From Yersinia enterocolitica subsp. enterocolitica (GTDB lineage Bacteria > Pseudomonadota > Gammaproteobacteria > Enterobacterales > Enterobacteriaceae), in assembly GCF_901472495.1 (NCBI RefSeq), contig NZ_LR590469.1:3720001-3784000 (forward strand): a DNA stretch of 64,000 bases, in the 5' to 3' direction. Under the pieces are notes generated by a model, which saw only the letters and a program-made list of their open reading frames with translations, searched no databases and had not been told where the DNA came from. The position numbers and the translations under genes are program-made. Shown here piece by piece: positions 28,503 to 39,932 of the stretch (positions within the stretch are counted from its first letter, which is position 1; the number at the start of each line of letters is the position of its first letter).

Positions 28503-29723
28503 ATGACATTAAATCCTACAGTTTTGGTTATTAACTGTGGTTCATCATCCATTAAGTTTTCAGTGCTGACAGCCGACAATTGCGAAGCGGTAATCTCTGG
28601 GATTGCCGATGGTATCGGCACTGAAAAGCCTTTTTTGCGGATTGATAGAGTCACACAATTTCAATTGGCTAAATGGAATTATTCTGACGCATTGGCTGCT
28701 ATTGCCGATGAATTAGATAAACGTGGTTTGAGTAAATCAATTTCACTTATTGGCCACCGTATTGCTCATGGTGGCGAAATATTCAGTGAGTCGGTATTGA
28801 TTGATGACCGGGTGGTCGAGGAAATCAAAAAAGTTTCGCCGCTGGCCCCGCTGCATAACTACGCCAATTTACACGGCGTTGGGGCTGCACGTCAGTTATT
28901 CCCTGGCATCAAGCAAGTGGCGGTATTTGATACCGGCTTTCATCAAACCTTAAAACCAGAGGCTTATCTCTACGCACTGCCTTACCGCTATTTTTGCGAA
29001 CAAGGGGTACGGCGCTATGGATTTCATGGCACCTCTTACCGTTATGTGGTTGGGGAAGCGGCGAGTTTTCTCGGAGTTGACGGCAGCGATTGCGGCTTGA
29101 TTATCGCTCATCTGGGGAATGGGGCGTCTCTCTGTGCCGTTCAGGATGGTAAAAGTGTTGATACATCAATGGGCATGACACCACTGGAGGGGTTGATTAT
29201 GGGAACTCGCAGTGGTGACGTCGACTATGGTGCATTGGCCTACCTAGCGCGCCAAACCGGTCAAAGCCTGGAAGACCTGGACCATATGGTGAATAAAGAG
29301 TCCGGGTTGCTGGGGATCTCCGGTCTATCCGCAGATATGCGCGTGCTGGAAAATGCCTATCACGAGGGGCATGAAGGTGCGCGTCTGGCGATAAATACTT
29401 TTGTACACCGGTTGGCGCGGCACATCGGCGGGCACGCGAGTTCGCTACGCCGATTCGATGCTCTGATTTTTACTGGGGGGATCGGCGAAAACTCATCATT
29501 GATACGGCAGTTAACACTAGAGCATCTGGCTGTTTTTGGTATTGATATTGATCACGCCAAAAATAAGCGGTTGCAGCATGGAACATCCCAGATCATCACC
29601 ACCGCACGTTCACGAGTTACCGCCGCAGTGATACCCACTAATGAAGAAAAAATGATTGCGCTTGATGCTATTCGTCTTGGCTATGCACAACAGGGCACGG
29701 TGGTTCTTGAGGCTGTTATTTAA
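28503..29723 (+). CDS. tdcD: Propionate/acetate kinase TdcD
   Basis: This 406-residue kinase of the acetokinase family has [15 protein letters not shown] at its N-terminus, [13 protein letters not shown] and GIGENS, all signature stretches of the family. It makes ATP from propionyl-phosphate formed during threonine breakdown. The ATG at 28503 has GGAG at eight bases and gives a length close to E. coli TdcD (402); an upstream ATG at 28479 falls inside the stem-loop region and is rejected. Confidence 0.94.
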   Translation: MTLNPTVLVINCGSSSIKFSVLTADNCEAVISGIADGIGTEKPFLRIDRVTQFQLAKWNYSDALAAIADELDKRGLSKSISLIGHRIAHGGEIFSESVLIDDRVVEEIKKVSPLAPLHNYANLHGVGAARQLFPGIKQVAVFDTGFHQTLKPEAYLYALPYRYFCEQGVRRYGFHGTSYRYVVGEAASFLGVDGSDCGLIIAHLGNGASLCAVQDGKSVDTSMGMTPLEGLIMGTRSGDVDYGALAYLARQTGQSLEDLDHMVNKESGLLGISGLSADMRVLENAYHEGHEGARLAINTFVHRLARHIGGHASSLRRFDALIFTGGIGENSSLIRQLTLEHLAVFGIDIDHAKNKRLQHGTSQIITTARSRVTAAVIPTNEEKMIALDAIRLGYAQQGTVVLEAVI

Positions 29724-29773
29724 CGGCCTGATCCATCAAGTGATCCCTTTATCTTGTTTATTGGAGTTTGTTC

Positions 29774-32068
29774 ATGAAGATTGATGTAGATATCAGTAAT
29801 AAGAAATATGCAGATGCCTGGCTGGGATTTAGCGGAAACGACTGGCGCGACGAAATTAATGTTAGGGATTTTATCCAGAAAAATTATCAGCCATATGAAG
29901 GTAATGAGTCATTTTTATCTGAGGCAACGCCTGCTACTCAAAAACTATGGGAACAGGTTATGGAGGGTATCCGTCAGGAGAATGCCACCCATGCCCCGGT
30001 AGATTTTGATGATGATATTGCCACCACTATTACGGCGCATGATGCGGGTTATATCGAGCAAGGCTTGGAGAAAATCGTTGGGCTACAGACCGATAAGCCG
30101 CTGAAACGCGCGTTGCATCCTTTCGGTGGTATCAATATGGTGCAAAGTGCCTTTGACGCCTATGGCCGCGAGATGAACGATGACTTCAAATACATCTTCA
30201 CAGATTTACGAAAAACCCATAATCAGGGTGTGTTTGATGTTTATTCTCCCGAGATGCTGAAATGCCGTAAATCTGGCATTTTAACTGGTTTGCCTGATGG
30301 CTACGGGCGCGGGCGTATTATCGGTGATTACCGACGTATTGCTCTTTACGGTATTGACTATCTGGTGCGTGAACGTGAGTTGCAGTTCGCTGATTTACAG
30401 CCGCAGCTTGAGCAGGGCATTGAGTTGGAAAGCGTCATCCGCCTGCGTGAAGAGCTGGCCGAGCATCGCCACGCGTTATTGCAGATTAAAACGATGGCTG
30501 CGCGTTATGGTTTTGATATTTCTAGCCCAGCCCAAAATGCCCGCGAAGCGATTCAGTGGCTCTATTTTGGTTATCTGGCGGCGGTAAAATCGCAAAATGG
30601 TGGCGCGATGTCATTAGGTCGAACCGCGACTTTCCTTGATATTTATATCGAACGCGATTTGGCGAGTGGGTTGCTGAATGAGCAGGCGGCTCAGGAGCTT
30701 GTCGATCACTTTATCATGAAGATCCGTATGGTGCGTTTCCTACGGACTCCTGAGTTTGATTCATTGTTCTCCGGTGACCCGATTTGGGCAACCGAAGTAC
30801 TCGGCGGAATGGGGTTGGATGGTCGTACTTTGGTTACCAAAAATACGTTCCGTTATCTTCATACATTGGACACTATGGGCCCGGCACCGGAGCCTAACTT
30901 GACCATTTTATGGTCGGAGGCTCTGCCGGCGGCATTTAAGAGCTACGCGGCCAATGTTTCTATCCAGACATCTTCGTTGCAGTACGAGAATGATGACCTG
31001 ATGCGCCCTGACTTTAATAGTGATGATTATGCTATTGCCTGTTGTGTCAGCCCAATGGTGCTGGGTAAGCAGATGCAATTCTTTGGCGCACGCGCCAATC
31101 TGGCCAAAACGTTGTTGTATTGCATCAATGGTGGCGTGGACGAAAAACTCAAAATCCAGGTTGGCCCGAAATGCGCGCCAATGACTGATGAGGTGCTGGA
31201 TTATGAGCGGGTAATGGTCAGCCTTGATGTATTTATGGACTGGTTGGCGGTGCAATACATCAGTGCCCTGAACCTGATTCATTACATGCACGATAAATAC
31301 AGTTACGAAGCTTCGCTGATGGCACTACACGATCGCGATGTTTATCGTACTATGGCGTGTGGTATTGCCGGGCTTTCGGTGGCGGCGGATTCACTCTCGG
31401 CGATTAAGTACGCCAAGGTTAAACCTATCCGTGATACTGACGGGCTAGCCATTGATTTTGCGATTGAAGGCGAATATCCGCAGTATGGTAACAACGATGA
31501 GCGTGTCGACGCGATTGCTTGTGATCTGGTTGAGCGCTTTATGAAGAAAATCAGCAAGCTGCCGACTTATCGTCATGCGGTACCGACCCAGTCAATTCTG
31601 ACCATCACTTCTAACGTGGTGTATGGCCAGAAGACCGGTAATACGCCGGATGGACGACGCAGCGGTATGCCGTTTGCGCCTGGGGCCAACCCGATGCATG
31701 GTCGTGATCGCAAAGGGGCGATAGCCTCACTTACCTCGGTCAGTAAGCTGCCGTTCAAATATGCTAAAGACGGGATTTCGTACACCTTCTCGATTGTCCC
31801 TGCGGCATTGGGCAAGGACTCAGCTGTACGTAATAATAATCTCGTTGGCTTGTTGGATGGCTATTTTCACCATGATGCGGCTATGGAAGGTGGGCAGCAT
31901 CTCAATATTAATGTGATGAACCGCGACATGTTGCTGGATGCTATCGCTCATCCAGAGAACTATCCGAACCTCACCATCCGCGTTTCTGGCTACGCAGTTC
32001 GCTTTAATGCCCTAACATCCGAGCAGCAGCAGGATGTTATCTCTCGTACCTTCACTAACGCATTGTAA
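29774..32068 (+). CDS. tdcE: 2-oxobutyrate/pyruvate formate-lyase TdcE
   Basis: This 764-residue glycyl-radical enzyme cleaves 2-oxobutyrate with CoA to propionyl-CoA and formate. The adjacent catalytic cysteines are in AIACCVSPM, and the radical glycine is in RVSGYAVRF near the C-terminus. The length equals E. coli TdcE. TTGGAG lies about nine bases before the ATG. It needs the PFL-activating enzyme, which is not in this window. It is the last tdc gene here; tdcF and tdcG, which follow in E. coli, are absent and replaced by a YPAL and foreign-looking genes. Confidence 0.95.
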   Translation: MKIDVDISNKKYADAWLGFSGNDWRDEINVRDFIQKNYQPYEGNESFLSEATPATQKLWEQVMEGIRQENATHAPVDFDDDIATTITAHDAGYIEQGLEKIVGLQTDKPLKRALHPFGGINMVQSAFDAYGREMNDDFKYIFTDLRKTHNQGVFDVYSPEMLKCRKSGILTGLPDGYGRGRIIGDYRRIALYGIDYLVRERELQFADLQPQLEQGIELESVIRLREELAEHRHALLQIKTMAARYGFDISSPAQNAREAIQWLYFGYLAAVKSQNGGAMSLGRTATFLDIYIERDLASGLLNEQAAQELVDHFIMKIRMVRFLRTPEFDSLFSGDPIWATEVLGGMGLDGRTLVTKNTFRYLHTLDTMGPAPEPNLTILWSEALPAAFKSYAANVSIQTSSLQYENDDLMRPDFNSDDYAIACCVSPMVLGKQMQFFGARANLAKTLLYCINGGVDEKLKIQVGPKCAPMTDEVLDYERVMVSLDVFMDWLAVQYISALNLIHYMHDKYSYEASLMALHDRDVYRTMACGIAGLSVAADSLSAIKYAKVKPIRDTDGLAIDFAIEGEYPQYGNNDERVDAIACDLVERFMKKISKLPTYRHAVPTQSILTITSNVVYGQKTGNTPDGRRSGMPFAPGANPMHGRDRKGAIASLTSVSKLPFKYAKDGISYTFSIVPAALGKDSAVRNNNLVGLLDGYFHHDAAMEGGQHLNINVMNRDMLLDAIAHPENYPNLTIRVSGYAVRFNALTSEQQQDVISRTFTNAL

Positions 32069-32081
32069 TCTCACCACAGCC

Positions 32082-32163
32082 CTCCTTGATAAAGGGGGGG
32101 CTTGTGTCGCTATTCGGGAACATCCAAACGGCAGAAAGCAAAAAACCAGCTATTAAGCTGGTT
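32082..32163 (+). terminator. Two hairpins after tdcE
   Basis: The first hairpin is AGCCCTCCTT..AAGGGGGGCT, 15 bases past the stop. The second, at 32,142-32,163, is AAACCAGC..GCTGGTTT with an 8-bp stem. The YPAL element begins exactly at the end of the second stem, so any T-run it once had has been displaced. Confidence 0.5.
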
Positions 32164-32306
32164 TGAGGTTAATGACAAAGTGCCCATAACGGTGAAAACA
32201 GGCAGATCGTAAAGACGCCGTAAACCCCTCCCTGGCGCGGACGCTTTACTTTTCTGCCTGCCTTCACCTTGCAAGATCGAGTTATCGAGGTTTGTCAGCA
32301 GTCTGA
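32164..32306 (+). repeat. YPAL-type element, internally deleted (143 bp)
   Basis: This is a second copy of the element at 16,474, with the same ends (TGAGGTTAATGAC... and ...GTCAGCAGTCTGA). It lacks 24 central bases present in the longer copy, just after CCCCTCCCT. It sits between a terminator hairpin on the left and another hairpin (AGAACACCG..CGGTGTTCT plus TCTTTT) on the right. Together the copies show that the central palindrome tip is variable. Confidence 0.8.
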
Positions 32307-32473
32307 AGAACACCGACCAGTCCGGTGTTCTTCTTTTAAATATGTAGGGGTCAGTTTGGATATCGAAAATTATTGTACGTTAAGGTGATTTTTGTACCTC
32401 TGGCTGTGGCGAAACAGATGCTCTTTCAGGTAACCGTGATCCAGATGCCATCGAAGAATAACCTGTCCCCCTA
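32307..32473. other. Gap between the YPAL and the monooxygenase gene
   Basis: This stretch holds a terminator-like hairpin at 32,307-32,336 (AGAACACCG / CGGTGTTCT, then TCTTTT) and about 130 bases in which I see no gene. Confidence 0.5.
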
Positions 32474-33569
<1,096 letters not shown>

Positions 33570-33638
33570 GATGATGTCCTCTGAGAATGAATGCGGGAGG
33601 ATACCGGCGACACACGTCGCCGGTTAATGAAGCAAGGC

Positions 33639-34667
<1,029 letters not shown>

Positions 34668-34751
34668 TTAGGTGGGATGTGTCTACTTTAGATAATGAAC
34701 CGGCATTACAGAAGTGGCATACTCAGATAACTAACATGAGGTAAATTCATA

Positions 34752-35645
34752 ATGGACCATACGGACTTTAATCATCTTGCTGTTTTCATCACGGTAGCAC
34801 GTGAAAAAAGCTTCACCCGAGCCGCAGCACATCTGGGCGTTTCACAATCGGCGATCAGTCATAGTATTCGTGGTCTGGAGGAAAGACTGGGCATCCGTTT
34901 ACTTACTCGGACAACGCGAGGTGCTGTGCCAACCGAGGCGGGAGAACGGCTTCTTGCGAATCTAACGCCTTACTACGACGGGATCGAAACTGAGCTTGCC
35001 ACTTTAGGAGAGCTGCGCGAGAAACCGGGCGGCACGATACGCATCAGTTCCCATGACCATCCGGCTACCACAATACTGTGGCCAAAACTTTCAAAGCTGC
35101 TGAAGGAATATCCTGATATCACGCTTGAAATTAACGTGGATTACGGATTAATCGATATTGTGGCGGGCCGTTTCGATGCGGGAGTTCGTATCGGGGATCA
35201 GATTGCCAAAGATATGATTGCCATGCGTATTTCTCCTGATTTTCGCATGATAGTTGTTGGCTCTCCTGACTATTTCTCCCGACATCCTAAGCCAGAAACG
35301 CCACATGATCTGACCTCACACAACTGCGCCAATTTGCGGCTTTCCACACACGGAGGCCTGTTCGCCTGGGAGTTCGAGAAAGGCGGTCAGGAAGTAAAAG
35401 TTCAGGTTCCCGGTCAGATGATTTTTAATACTTCACCACAGTTGTTAACAGCGGCACTCGAAGGGTATGGACTGGCTTACGCACCGGAAGATGTGGTGCA
35501 AAGATATATAAAGGAAGGAAGGCTGATGCCGGTGCTTGAGGAGTGGTCCCCCCTGTTACCTGGTTACCATCTGTACTATCCGAGTAGAAGGCAGGCCCTT
35601 CCCGCCTTCACGTTAATTTTGAATGCACTGAGGTATGTGAATTAA
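34752..35645 (+). CDS. LysR-family transcriptional regulator
   Basis: This 297-residue regulator has an N-terminal winged helix-turn-helix (about residues 5-65, with REKSFTRAAAHLGVSQSAISHSIRGLEERLGIRLLTR) and a periplasmic-binding-like effector domain. Its layout is that of the YafC/DmlR-like group that controls divergent oxidoreductase genes. The 130-base gap to the aldo/keto reductase gene should hold the shared promoter and operator. Downstream begins the Tn3/CvaA scar. Confidence 0.9.
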   Translation: MDHTDFNHLAVFITVAREKSFTRAAAHLGVSQSAISHSIRGLEERLGIRLLTRTTRGAVPTEAGERLLANLTPYYDGIETELATLGELREKPGGTIRISSHDHPATTILWPKLSKLLKEYPDITLEINVDYGLIDIVAGRFDAGVRIGDQIAKDMIAMRISPDFRMIVVGSPDYFSRHPKPETPHDLTSHNCANLRLSTHGGLFAWEFEKGGQEVKVQVPGQMIFNTSPQLLTAALEGYGLAYAPEDVVQRYIKEGRLMPVLEEWSPLLPGYHLYYPSRRQALPAFTLILNALRYVN

Positions 35646-35870
35646 CCCTGAATCACGTTCTGGGTGGCATTTCAGCAGGAATATACCTCAAGCCCTTATG
35701 CAAAGCCGAATATTCTCCCGCTGAGCATGGTTGCACACGAGAGACCTACCGCTGAATTTGTTATGTCCGTTAGTTGCACTCAGCGGACTTTACTTAGCTT
35801 CAGGGTGTACCCTTATGCGATAACCATTTTGTTAAAAATACTGCATCGAATAATTTATGAGGGAAATTAT

Positions 35871-36235
35871 ATGGCAAGGAGGCAGATTCTTTCTCTGTCG
35901 GCTTTGCCCCGGGTAAAAAAATCCCACCCTCTGATGCGCTGCTGAAGCATATCGCCAGCAGGCTAAAACTCACCGGGGATCTCTGGCAAGCTTACCTTTC
36001 CGGCAGGGATACGGCCCGGCGCGAGCATTTAACCGAACTGTACCGCTATCTTGGCGTAAAGGCGTTCACCGGAAAAACACAACAGGACTGTATTACACAC
36101 CTGCTGTCGATGGCGACACGCACCGATAAAGGTATTCTCCTGGCCGAAGAGTTACTAATCTATCTCCGGCAGAACAACGTGATAATCCCCGCGATTGATG
36201 TCGTGGAGCGTACCTGTGCTGAGGCCATGGCTGGC
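35871..36235 (+). mobile_element. Tn3-family transposase N-terminal fragment
   Basis: The start MARRQILS at 35871 is typical of Tn3-family TnpA. After a deletion and a frame change near 35,894, the sequence continues in another frame through [39 protein letters not shown] and [20 protein letters not shown] to [14 protein letters not shown]. These match the N-terminal (DUF4158) part of Tn3 transposases. The catalytic domain is absent; the frame runs straight into CvaA-like sequence at about 36,236. No 38-bp terminal repeat was recognised. Confidence 0.72.
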
Positions 36236-37213
36236 ACCTACACGCGGCGGGTCAATGTTGGTGGTGAGATAACAACTTATCCTAGGGCGGTGAGTGTGTA
36301 TTCAGGTGTTCAAGGCTTTGTGGTTAAGAAATTTGTAACGGAAGGACAAATAATCAAAAAAGATGATCCTATTTACCAAACTGATATTAGTAAGAGTACT
36401 CGTAGTGGTGTTGTGAGTGATAATCAGCGCGAAAACATTAAAAATCAACTTGAGCGTGTGAGTAGCATTATTTCTCGAATTGAAAACAGTAAAAAAACGA
36501 CTATAGATTCGCTGGGAAAACAAAAAATACAGTATGCTGCCGCCTTTAAGCGCTCTTCTGATTTTATCCATAAAGCAGAACAAGGAGTAAAGTTAATGAA
36601 AGATAATATGGATAATTACAGTGCTTATCAAGAAAAAGGTTTAATAAGTAAAGATCAATTAACTAACCAGGTTTCTCTGTATTATCAACAGCAAAATAAT
36701 TTATTAAACCTAAGTGGTCAAAATGAACAAAATTCTTTGCAACTAATTACTCTGGAGAGTGAAATTCAAACACAATCGGCGGAATTTGATAACCGAATTA
36801 ATCAAATGGAGCTCCAGCGCTACGCCTTACAACGCGAACTAATCAATACAGATGCAGGAGGAGAGATCATTGTTCGCGCGTTGTCGGATGGCCAAATTGA
36901 TTCGATGAGTGTTACGGTAGGTCAAATGATAAATGTTGGTGATAGTTTACTTCAAATAATTCCTACATTGATAAAAAATCATTATCTGGTTATTTGGGTT
37001 CCCAATGATTCTATTCCATATATATCAGCAGAAGATAAAGTCAATATCCGCTATGAAGCATTCCCGTCAGAAAAATTTGGTCAATTTTCAGGAACTATCA
37101 AAATCATATCTAAAACACCCGCATCTCCACAGGAAATGATGACTTATCAGGGGGCCACAAAAAGCATACAAGCTGCATCTACCCCTTATTACAAGGTTAT
37201 TGATCGCCACTGA
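36110..37213 (+). pseudogene. Chimeric ORF: Tn3 transposase piece fused to a CvaA/MchE-type microcin secretion protein
   Basis: The 367-codon frame opens with about 42 residues of Tn3 transposase ([19 protein letters not shown]...). From [20 protein letters not shown] it is a HlyD-type membrane-fusion protein like CvaA/MchE of colicin V and microcin exporters. The match includes [21 protein letters not shown] and NQLTNQ-like coiled-coil segments, then [19 protein letters not shown] and [19 protein letters not shown]. The native N-terminal membrane anchor is replaced by transposase sequence. The C-terminus stops at PYYKVIDRH, about 60 residues short of CvaA. No CvaB-type ABC exporter, microcin or immunity gene is present. 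Without an anchor, an ATG with a ribosome-binding site or partners, it is probably not functional. Confidence 0.78.
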
Positions 37214-37430
37214 AATGATGAAATCACCGGATCGTAATCAGAAAGTGGTTCAGACCCTGCCAGGGCATTCAAGTATTGCGGTCACACTGGAATATGTTGA
37301 GGGCGATATAGATAGCCTCAGACTGGCGTTGGAAGAGACTTTTGAGAGAAAAGAGGTTTTTTTTAAAAATCGGCATAACAGAAAGAAAAAATTACCGCTT
37401 TCCTTAACAGAATATTGGCAGGTGCGCTGA
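37200..37430 (+). pseudogene. C-terminal fragment of a tyrosine recombinase/integrase
   Basis: A 76-codon frame contains KVVQTLPGHSSIAVTLEYVEG, resembling the box II region of tyrosine recombinases (LGHSSI...T..Y), including the likely nucleophile tyrosine. A charged tail follows. The rest of the recombinase is missing, and the fragment abuts the truncated CvaA-like frame within a few bases. It lies 185 bases from the 3' end of tRNA-Phe, the usual place for an integrase of a tRNA-borne island. I am fairly sure of the family but not of the subtype. Confidence 0.6.
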
Positions 37431-37615
37431 AAAACTGTCAATATCCTCCGCCTTAAGACACAATAAAACCGAAGTTTGTCATCGACATTCTCCGGTTTAT
37501 TATTCCCCTATGTTCAACCAAGGTGTAGCAGTTACAGCCTACTTGCACGATGATGATTCGGGTACTTTGTCATGCCTGTTAAAAATCTTAGTTCTTAACA
37601 AACAGGTTATGAATA
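37431..37615. other. Gap between the integrase fragment and tRNA-Phe
   Basis: A hairpin with AATAAAACCG and CGGTTTATT arms at about 37,462-37,503 lies here. No gene is seen. A direct repeat of the tRNA 3' end, expected for an intact island, was not found by eye elsewhere in the window. Confidence 0.4.
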
Positions 37616-37691
37616 TGGTGCCCGGACTCGGAATCGAACCAAGGACACGGGGATTTTCAATCCCCTGCTCTACCGACTGAGCTATCCGGGC
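37616..37691 (-). tRNA. pheU: tRNA-Phe (anticodon GAA)
   Basis: This is a complete 76-base cloverleaf on the minus strand with encoded CCA. The acceptor stem begins GCCCGGA, the D arm is GCTC..GAGC, the anticodon loop is TTGAAAA and the T arm is GGTTCGATTCC. In E. coli pheU also lies beside yjdC, so the symbol is by synteny. pheU is a known landing site for islands such as LEE; remnants of mobile DNA lie directly at its 3' side here. Confidence 0.96.
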
Positions 37692-37834
37692 AACGGGGCG
37701 CATTAAACCGTATTGGGCGCTGATCGTCAACGAATTTATCGCGTAAAACCCCTAAAATCATATTGATCGCTTTCTTTTCAGGCAAAAATGGGAAAAACTC
37801 TGTAAATTGCCCTGAAATTTTACCTGATGCAGCC

Positions 37835-38410
37835 TTAACTTAGCGCACCGTTTTTTCGGCATTGAGCAACTTCCAATATATCTTCTGCCAGGCGTTTGGC
37901 GACTTCAACATCTTGCAATTGGCGCTTAACTAACAGCTTACTCAGGCAACCTTCCAAAATGAGTTCCATCTGCTGTGCGACCATACCTGCATCGTCAGCA
38001 TCCATCTCGTGCAACAATTCCTGAGTATAATTTAGCGAGGCTTGTTTTTGCTGTTCTGCCAACTGGTGAATAGGGTGGTCGTCATTAGGATAGAAACTGC
38101 ATGCCGCAATAAACAGGCAACCGGGATAGCGCTGGTTTTGTACTTGTTCACTGAGTGTTTGGTGGCGCGCCAGTAGTTTTTGTTTCGGCGATAATGTTTC
38201 ATCTAGCTGCAATTGACGCCGCCAGGTGTCGATCTGTTGACCGTGATAGCGCAGGCAATCATATAGTAACGCCTCGCGATCAGGCCAAAATCGGGTCAGA
38301 TCACTGACCTCGGCAGAGACTTCTTCTGCCAGCATCTCCAGAGTGGTATTTGCCAGCCCTTTCTGTTCTAACAGATTGAGCGCGCTGCTTAAAACTTGTT
38401 CGCGTTGCAC
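37835..38410 (-). CDS. yjdC: TetR-like regulator YjdC
   Basis: This 191-residue protein has an N-terminal TetR helix-turn-helix (about residues 1-50, with [14 protein letters not shown]) and a helical C-terminal domain with [25 protein letters not shown], as in E. coli YjdC. The start is set at GTG 38410 ([11 protein letters not shown]), which has GAGGAG six bases upstream and gives the same length as the E. coli protein; an ATG at 38467 would add 19 residues. Position beside tRNA-Phe and near dsbD matches E. coli. Its targets are poorly known. Confidence 0.9.
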   Translation of the reverse strand: MQREQVLSSALNLLEQKGLANTTLEMLAEEVSAEVSDLTRFWPDREALLYDCLRYHGQQIDTWRRQLQLDETLSPKQKLLARHQTLSEQVQNQRYPGCLFIAACSFYPNDDHPIHQLAEQQKQASLNYTQELLHEMDADDAGMVAQQMELILEGCLSKLLVKRQLQDVEVAKRLAEDILEVAQCRKNGALS

Positions 38411-38721
38411 ATTGCTCTCCTCTAACTGATTACTGGCAAGTATGGTCTTCCACTGCTTATCGCACAAATAAATGTATTGGCACTTTCTGCCAGTGACCCC
38501 TGTACCTTATCACTACTTCCGCTCGATTTTTCTAACTCTTTATTGCTTAGTTTCCTGCTAAAGCTATAACGGCAAGGTGACAGCATAGTTTTTGCTATCC
38601 CGTAGTCTGTGAAGCAGGGCGCATTTTCTAGTGCAGCAGCTTGCCACCGGGTTACAGGGCTATACTAATAAACATCCCGCTGTCTTGAGTGGTATGGATA
38701 GCTTATGAGATTGAATCATTT
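38411..38721. other. Intergenic region yjdC to glycerate kinase
   Basis: About 310 bases separate two divergent genes. A TATACT hexamer at 38,661-38,666 could be a -10 element for the kinase gene, but no well-spaced -35 is evident. Nothing else was recognised. Confidence 0.35.
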
Positions 38722-39885
38722 ATGAAAATAGTCATTGCTCCAGACTCTTATAAAGAAAGTTTATCCGCGCTGGAAGTTGCCGTACAAATTGAAGCGGGCT
38801 TTCGTACTCAATTTCCTGATGCAGAATATATCAAGTTGCCGGTTGCCGATGGTGGCGAGGGCACGGTAGAAGCGATGGTTGCAGCCACGGCGGGCAGGAT
38901 TATGCAGGTTAATGTCACTGGCCCGTTGGGGGAAGAAATTAATGCTTTTTACGGAATATCCGGTGATGAAAAGTGTGCATTCATTGAAATGGCCGCTGCC
39001 AGTGGACTTGAGCTTGTTCCACCTCCCTTGCGTAATCCATTGAAAACCACCTCTTACGGTACTGGCGAATTGATTGGTAAGGCGCTTAATCAGGGCGTGA
39101 AACATATCATTATTGGTATCGGAGGTAGCGCGACCAATGATGGTGGCGCAGGGATGGTGCAGGCGCTGGGAGTCAAACTGCTGGATAAGCATGGGAAGCA
39201 GCTTGGTTTTGGCGGCGGTAAGCTGGCTGAGCTGGATCGGATTGATATTTCAGAGCTTGACCCACGTATCAAGTCGTGCCGAATCGAGGTGGCTTGTGAT
39301 GTCACCAATCCACTCACCGGCAGTGCAGGGGCTTCTGTTGTTTTTGGTCGGCAGAAAGGCGCGACTCCTGCGATGATTGCCCAACTGGATGAGGGGTTGC
39401 GGCATTACGCTGATGTGATTAAGCGCCATCTGGGGATCGATGTTGATCAAGTTGAGGGCGCGGGGGCTGCTGGGGGGTTAGGTGCGGCGTTGTTGGCTTT
39501 TTGCGGCGCGACCCTAAGCCCAGGTATTGATATTGTGACGGATGCTCTGGGTTTAGATGCTTTAGTGCGAGATGCGACTTTTGTGATTACCGGCGAAGGG
39601 AGGATGGATAGCCAAACCATTCACGGCAAAGTGCCTGTTGGTGTAGCCAGAGTGGCTAAGCGTTATAACAAACCGGTGATTGGGATTGCCGGTAGCCTGA
39701 CCGACGATGTCGATGTGGTGTATGAACACGGGCTGGATGCCGTTTTCAGTGTCATTGATACTATCTGCACTCTGGATCAGGCGTTGGATAATGCCGCAGA
39801 CAATGTGTTTAGGGCGGCGCGCAACATTGCTGCCACATTGGCAATAGGTATGACGGTGGGGAAAGCTGAAAATACGAGTGGATGA
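38722..39885 (+). CDS. Glycerate kinase (GarK/GlxK family)
   Basis: This 387-residue kinase phosphorylates D-glycerate in glyoxylate, glucarate or serine-cycle breakdown. The opening MKIVIAPDSYKESLSA and the inner PVADGGEGTVEAMV and IGGSATNDGGAGM stretches are diagnostic of this glycerate-2-kinase family. The ATG at 38722 matches the family start; an earlier one at 38689 adds 11 unrelated residues. It stands alone between yjdC and dsbD, a place without such a gene in E. coli, so I do not choose between garK and glxK. Confidence 0.92.
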   Translation: MKIVIAPDSYKESLSALEVAVQIEAGFRTQFPDAEYIKLPVADGGEGTVEAMVAATAGRIMQVNVTGPLGEEINAFYGISGDEKCAFIEMAAASGLELVPPPLRNPLKTTSYGTGELIGKALNQGVKHIIIGIGGSATNDGGAGMVQALGVKLLDKHGKQLGFGGGKLAELDRIDISELDPRIKSCRIEVACDVTNPLTGSAGASVVFGRQKGATPAMIAQLDEGLRHYADVIKRHLGIDVDQVEGAGAAGGLGAALLAFCGATLSPGIDIVTDALGLDALVRDATFVITGEGRMDSQTIHGKVPVGVARVAKRYNKPVIGIAGSLTDDVDVVYEHGLDAVFSVIDTICTLDQALDNAADNVFRAARNIAATLAIGMTVGKAENTSG

Positions 39886-39932
39886 GCCGGACTATATGCT
39901 CATCCACCGTCGGGATATCAATCAGTTAACGA

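Noticed and set aside
35664..35945. A 93-codon open frame after the LysR gene
   Set aside because: Only its last part (from MARRQILS at 35,871) matches anything, the start of a Tn3 transposase; the rest is an accidental extension, and the frame shifts away from the transposase after about 8 codons.
37559..37573. A 15-base match (CGGGTACTTTGTCAT) to the YPAL left end near tRNA-Phe
   Set aside because: The similarity stops after 15 bases on both sides and the other end of the element is absent; it may be chance or a tiny relic, and is not enough to call a third YPAL.
37539..37730. A 63-codon minus-strand open frame over tRNA-Phe
   Set aside because: It simply reads through the tRNA gene.
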